A stretch of 5,104 bases of DNA from Oscillospiraceae bacterium (GTDB lineage Bacteria; Bacillota; Clostridia; Oscillospirales; Oscillospiraceae), in the NCBI GenBank assembly GCA_031280855.1, contig JAITGH010000094.1:1-5104 (forward strand), read 5' to 3'. Under the pieces are notes generated by a model, which saw nothing but the letters and a program-made list of their open reading frames with translations, ran no database searches and was not told where the DNA came from. The position numbers and the translations under genes are program-made. Every line of letters begins with the position of its first letter. Position 1 is the stretch's first letter. Positions 4,631 through 5,104 of the stretch are shown here, one piece after another.

Positions 4631-5104
4631 ATGCTGACAACCGGCACGCTTAGCTCCCGCTTGGTTGCGGTCGGAGCCTCCACCGGCGGGACGGAGGCGA
4701 TGGCGCGGCTCTTCAAGCTATTGCCGCACCCGTTCCCCGGCATCGTGGTCGTACAGCACCTTCCGCCGTCGTTCACCGGGCTTTACGCCAAGCGACTGGA
4801 CAAAGATCTGGCGTTCAATGTGCAAGAGGCCGCGGACAACGTGCGCATTATGCCGAACTCTATCTACATCGCGCCCGGGAATCGGCACTTGCTGGTGGAG
4901 CGTCGCGGCGGTCTGTGCTACACTCGGCTGGGCGACTCCGATAGGGTTAACGGTCACTGTCCGTCGGTCGACGTGCTGTTTAACTCGGTGGCGAACGAGC
5001 TTGGACGCCATGCGATCGGGATAATCTTAACCGGGATGGGAGCGGACGGCGCGATGGGGCTCCTACATATGCGCAATCGCGGCAGCTACACGATCGGTCA
5101 GGAC
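4631..5104 (+). CDS. cheB: CheB-type methylesterase catalytic domain without receiver domain (runs off the right edge)
   Basis: CheB removes methyl groups from chemoreceptors (and deamidates glutamines), opposing CheR. The visible 158 residues are the methylesterase domain only. Catalytic residues can be seen: Ser17 in V-G-A-S-T-G-G (14-20), His43 in V-Q-H-L-P-P (41-46) and Asp139 in L-T-G-M-G-A-D-G-A (133-141). Met136 is also conserved. In the standard two-domain CheB the catalytic Ser is near residue 164, after an N-terminal phosphorylated receiver domain. Here it is at 17, so the receiver and linker are absent. The start is supported by AAGGAG (4618-4623) seven bases upstream, overlapping the cheR stop. 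Since cheR fills the upstream DNA, no receiver can be fused in front. The C-terminal end lies outside the window. Confidence 0.92.
   Translation, partial: MLTTGTLSSRLVAVGASTGGTEAMARLFKLLPHPFPGIVVVQHLPPSFTGLYAKRLDKDLAFNVQEAADNVRIMPNSIYIAPGNRHLLVERRGGLCYTRLGDSDRVNGHCPSVDVLFNSVANELGRHAIGIILTGMGADGAMGLLHMRNRGSYTIGQD

Noticed and set aside
4665..5024. Plus-strand open frame of 119 codons
   Set aside because: It is a shifted-frame shadow of cheB; the cheB frame carries the catalytic motifs.

Overview
The window looks like a chromosomal segment of a Gram-positive, Clostridia-type bacterium (Bacillota). The evidence is the set of strong AGGAGG-class ribosome binding sites, near-consensus sigma-A promoters with 17-base spacers, the rplI-dnaB pairing and a CheW/CheR/CheB adaptation block. 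The taxonomic call is inference from gene style and order; no rRNA gene is present.

Left part, minus strand (1-1259): an operon-like run reading right to left. It holds a small protein with a helical N-terminal part and an extremely His/Asp-rich tail, then ribosomal protein L9 (rplI), then the start of the replicative helicase DnaB, which runs off the window. A strong stem-loop without a U-tract lies between the His-rich gene and rplI.

Centre (1260-1389): a divergent control region. Two sigma-A promoters with matching architecture (abutting -35 boxes, 17-base spacers, extended -10 boxes) form one 48-base imperfect palindrome. The leftward promoter drives the His-rich/rplI/dnaB run, and the rightward one drives an adenine-phosphoribosyltransferase-like gene (1390-1947).

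Middle (1948-3147): a 318-base non-coding stretch with short direct repeats, then an exported CE4/NodB-type polysaccharide deacetylase.

Right part, plus strand (3148-5104): a chemotaxis operon behind a near-consensus sigma-A promoter with a possible overlapping sigma-D (motility sigma) promoter. The order is cheW, cheR, and a cheB that starts directly at its methylesterase domain, with no N-terminal receiver domain; it runs off the window. CheR and CheB add and remove methyl groups on chemoreceptors, and CheW couples receptors to CheA. The cell is therefore probably chemotactic.

Most of the content belongs to well-known families. No plainly new multi-gene system is visible. The points most worth a second look are the symmetric divergent promoter, the His-rich protein in the rplI-dnaB operon, and the receiver-less CheB.
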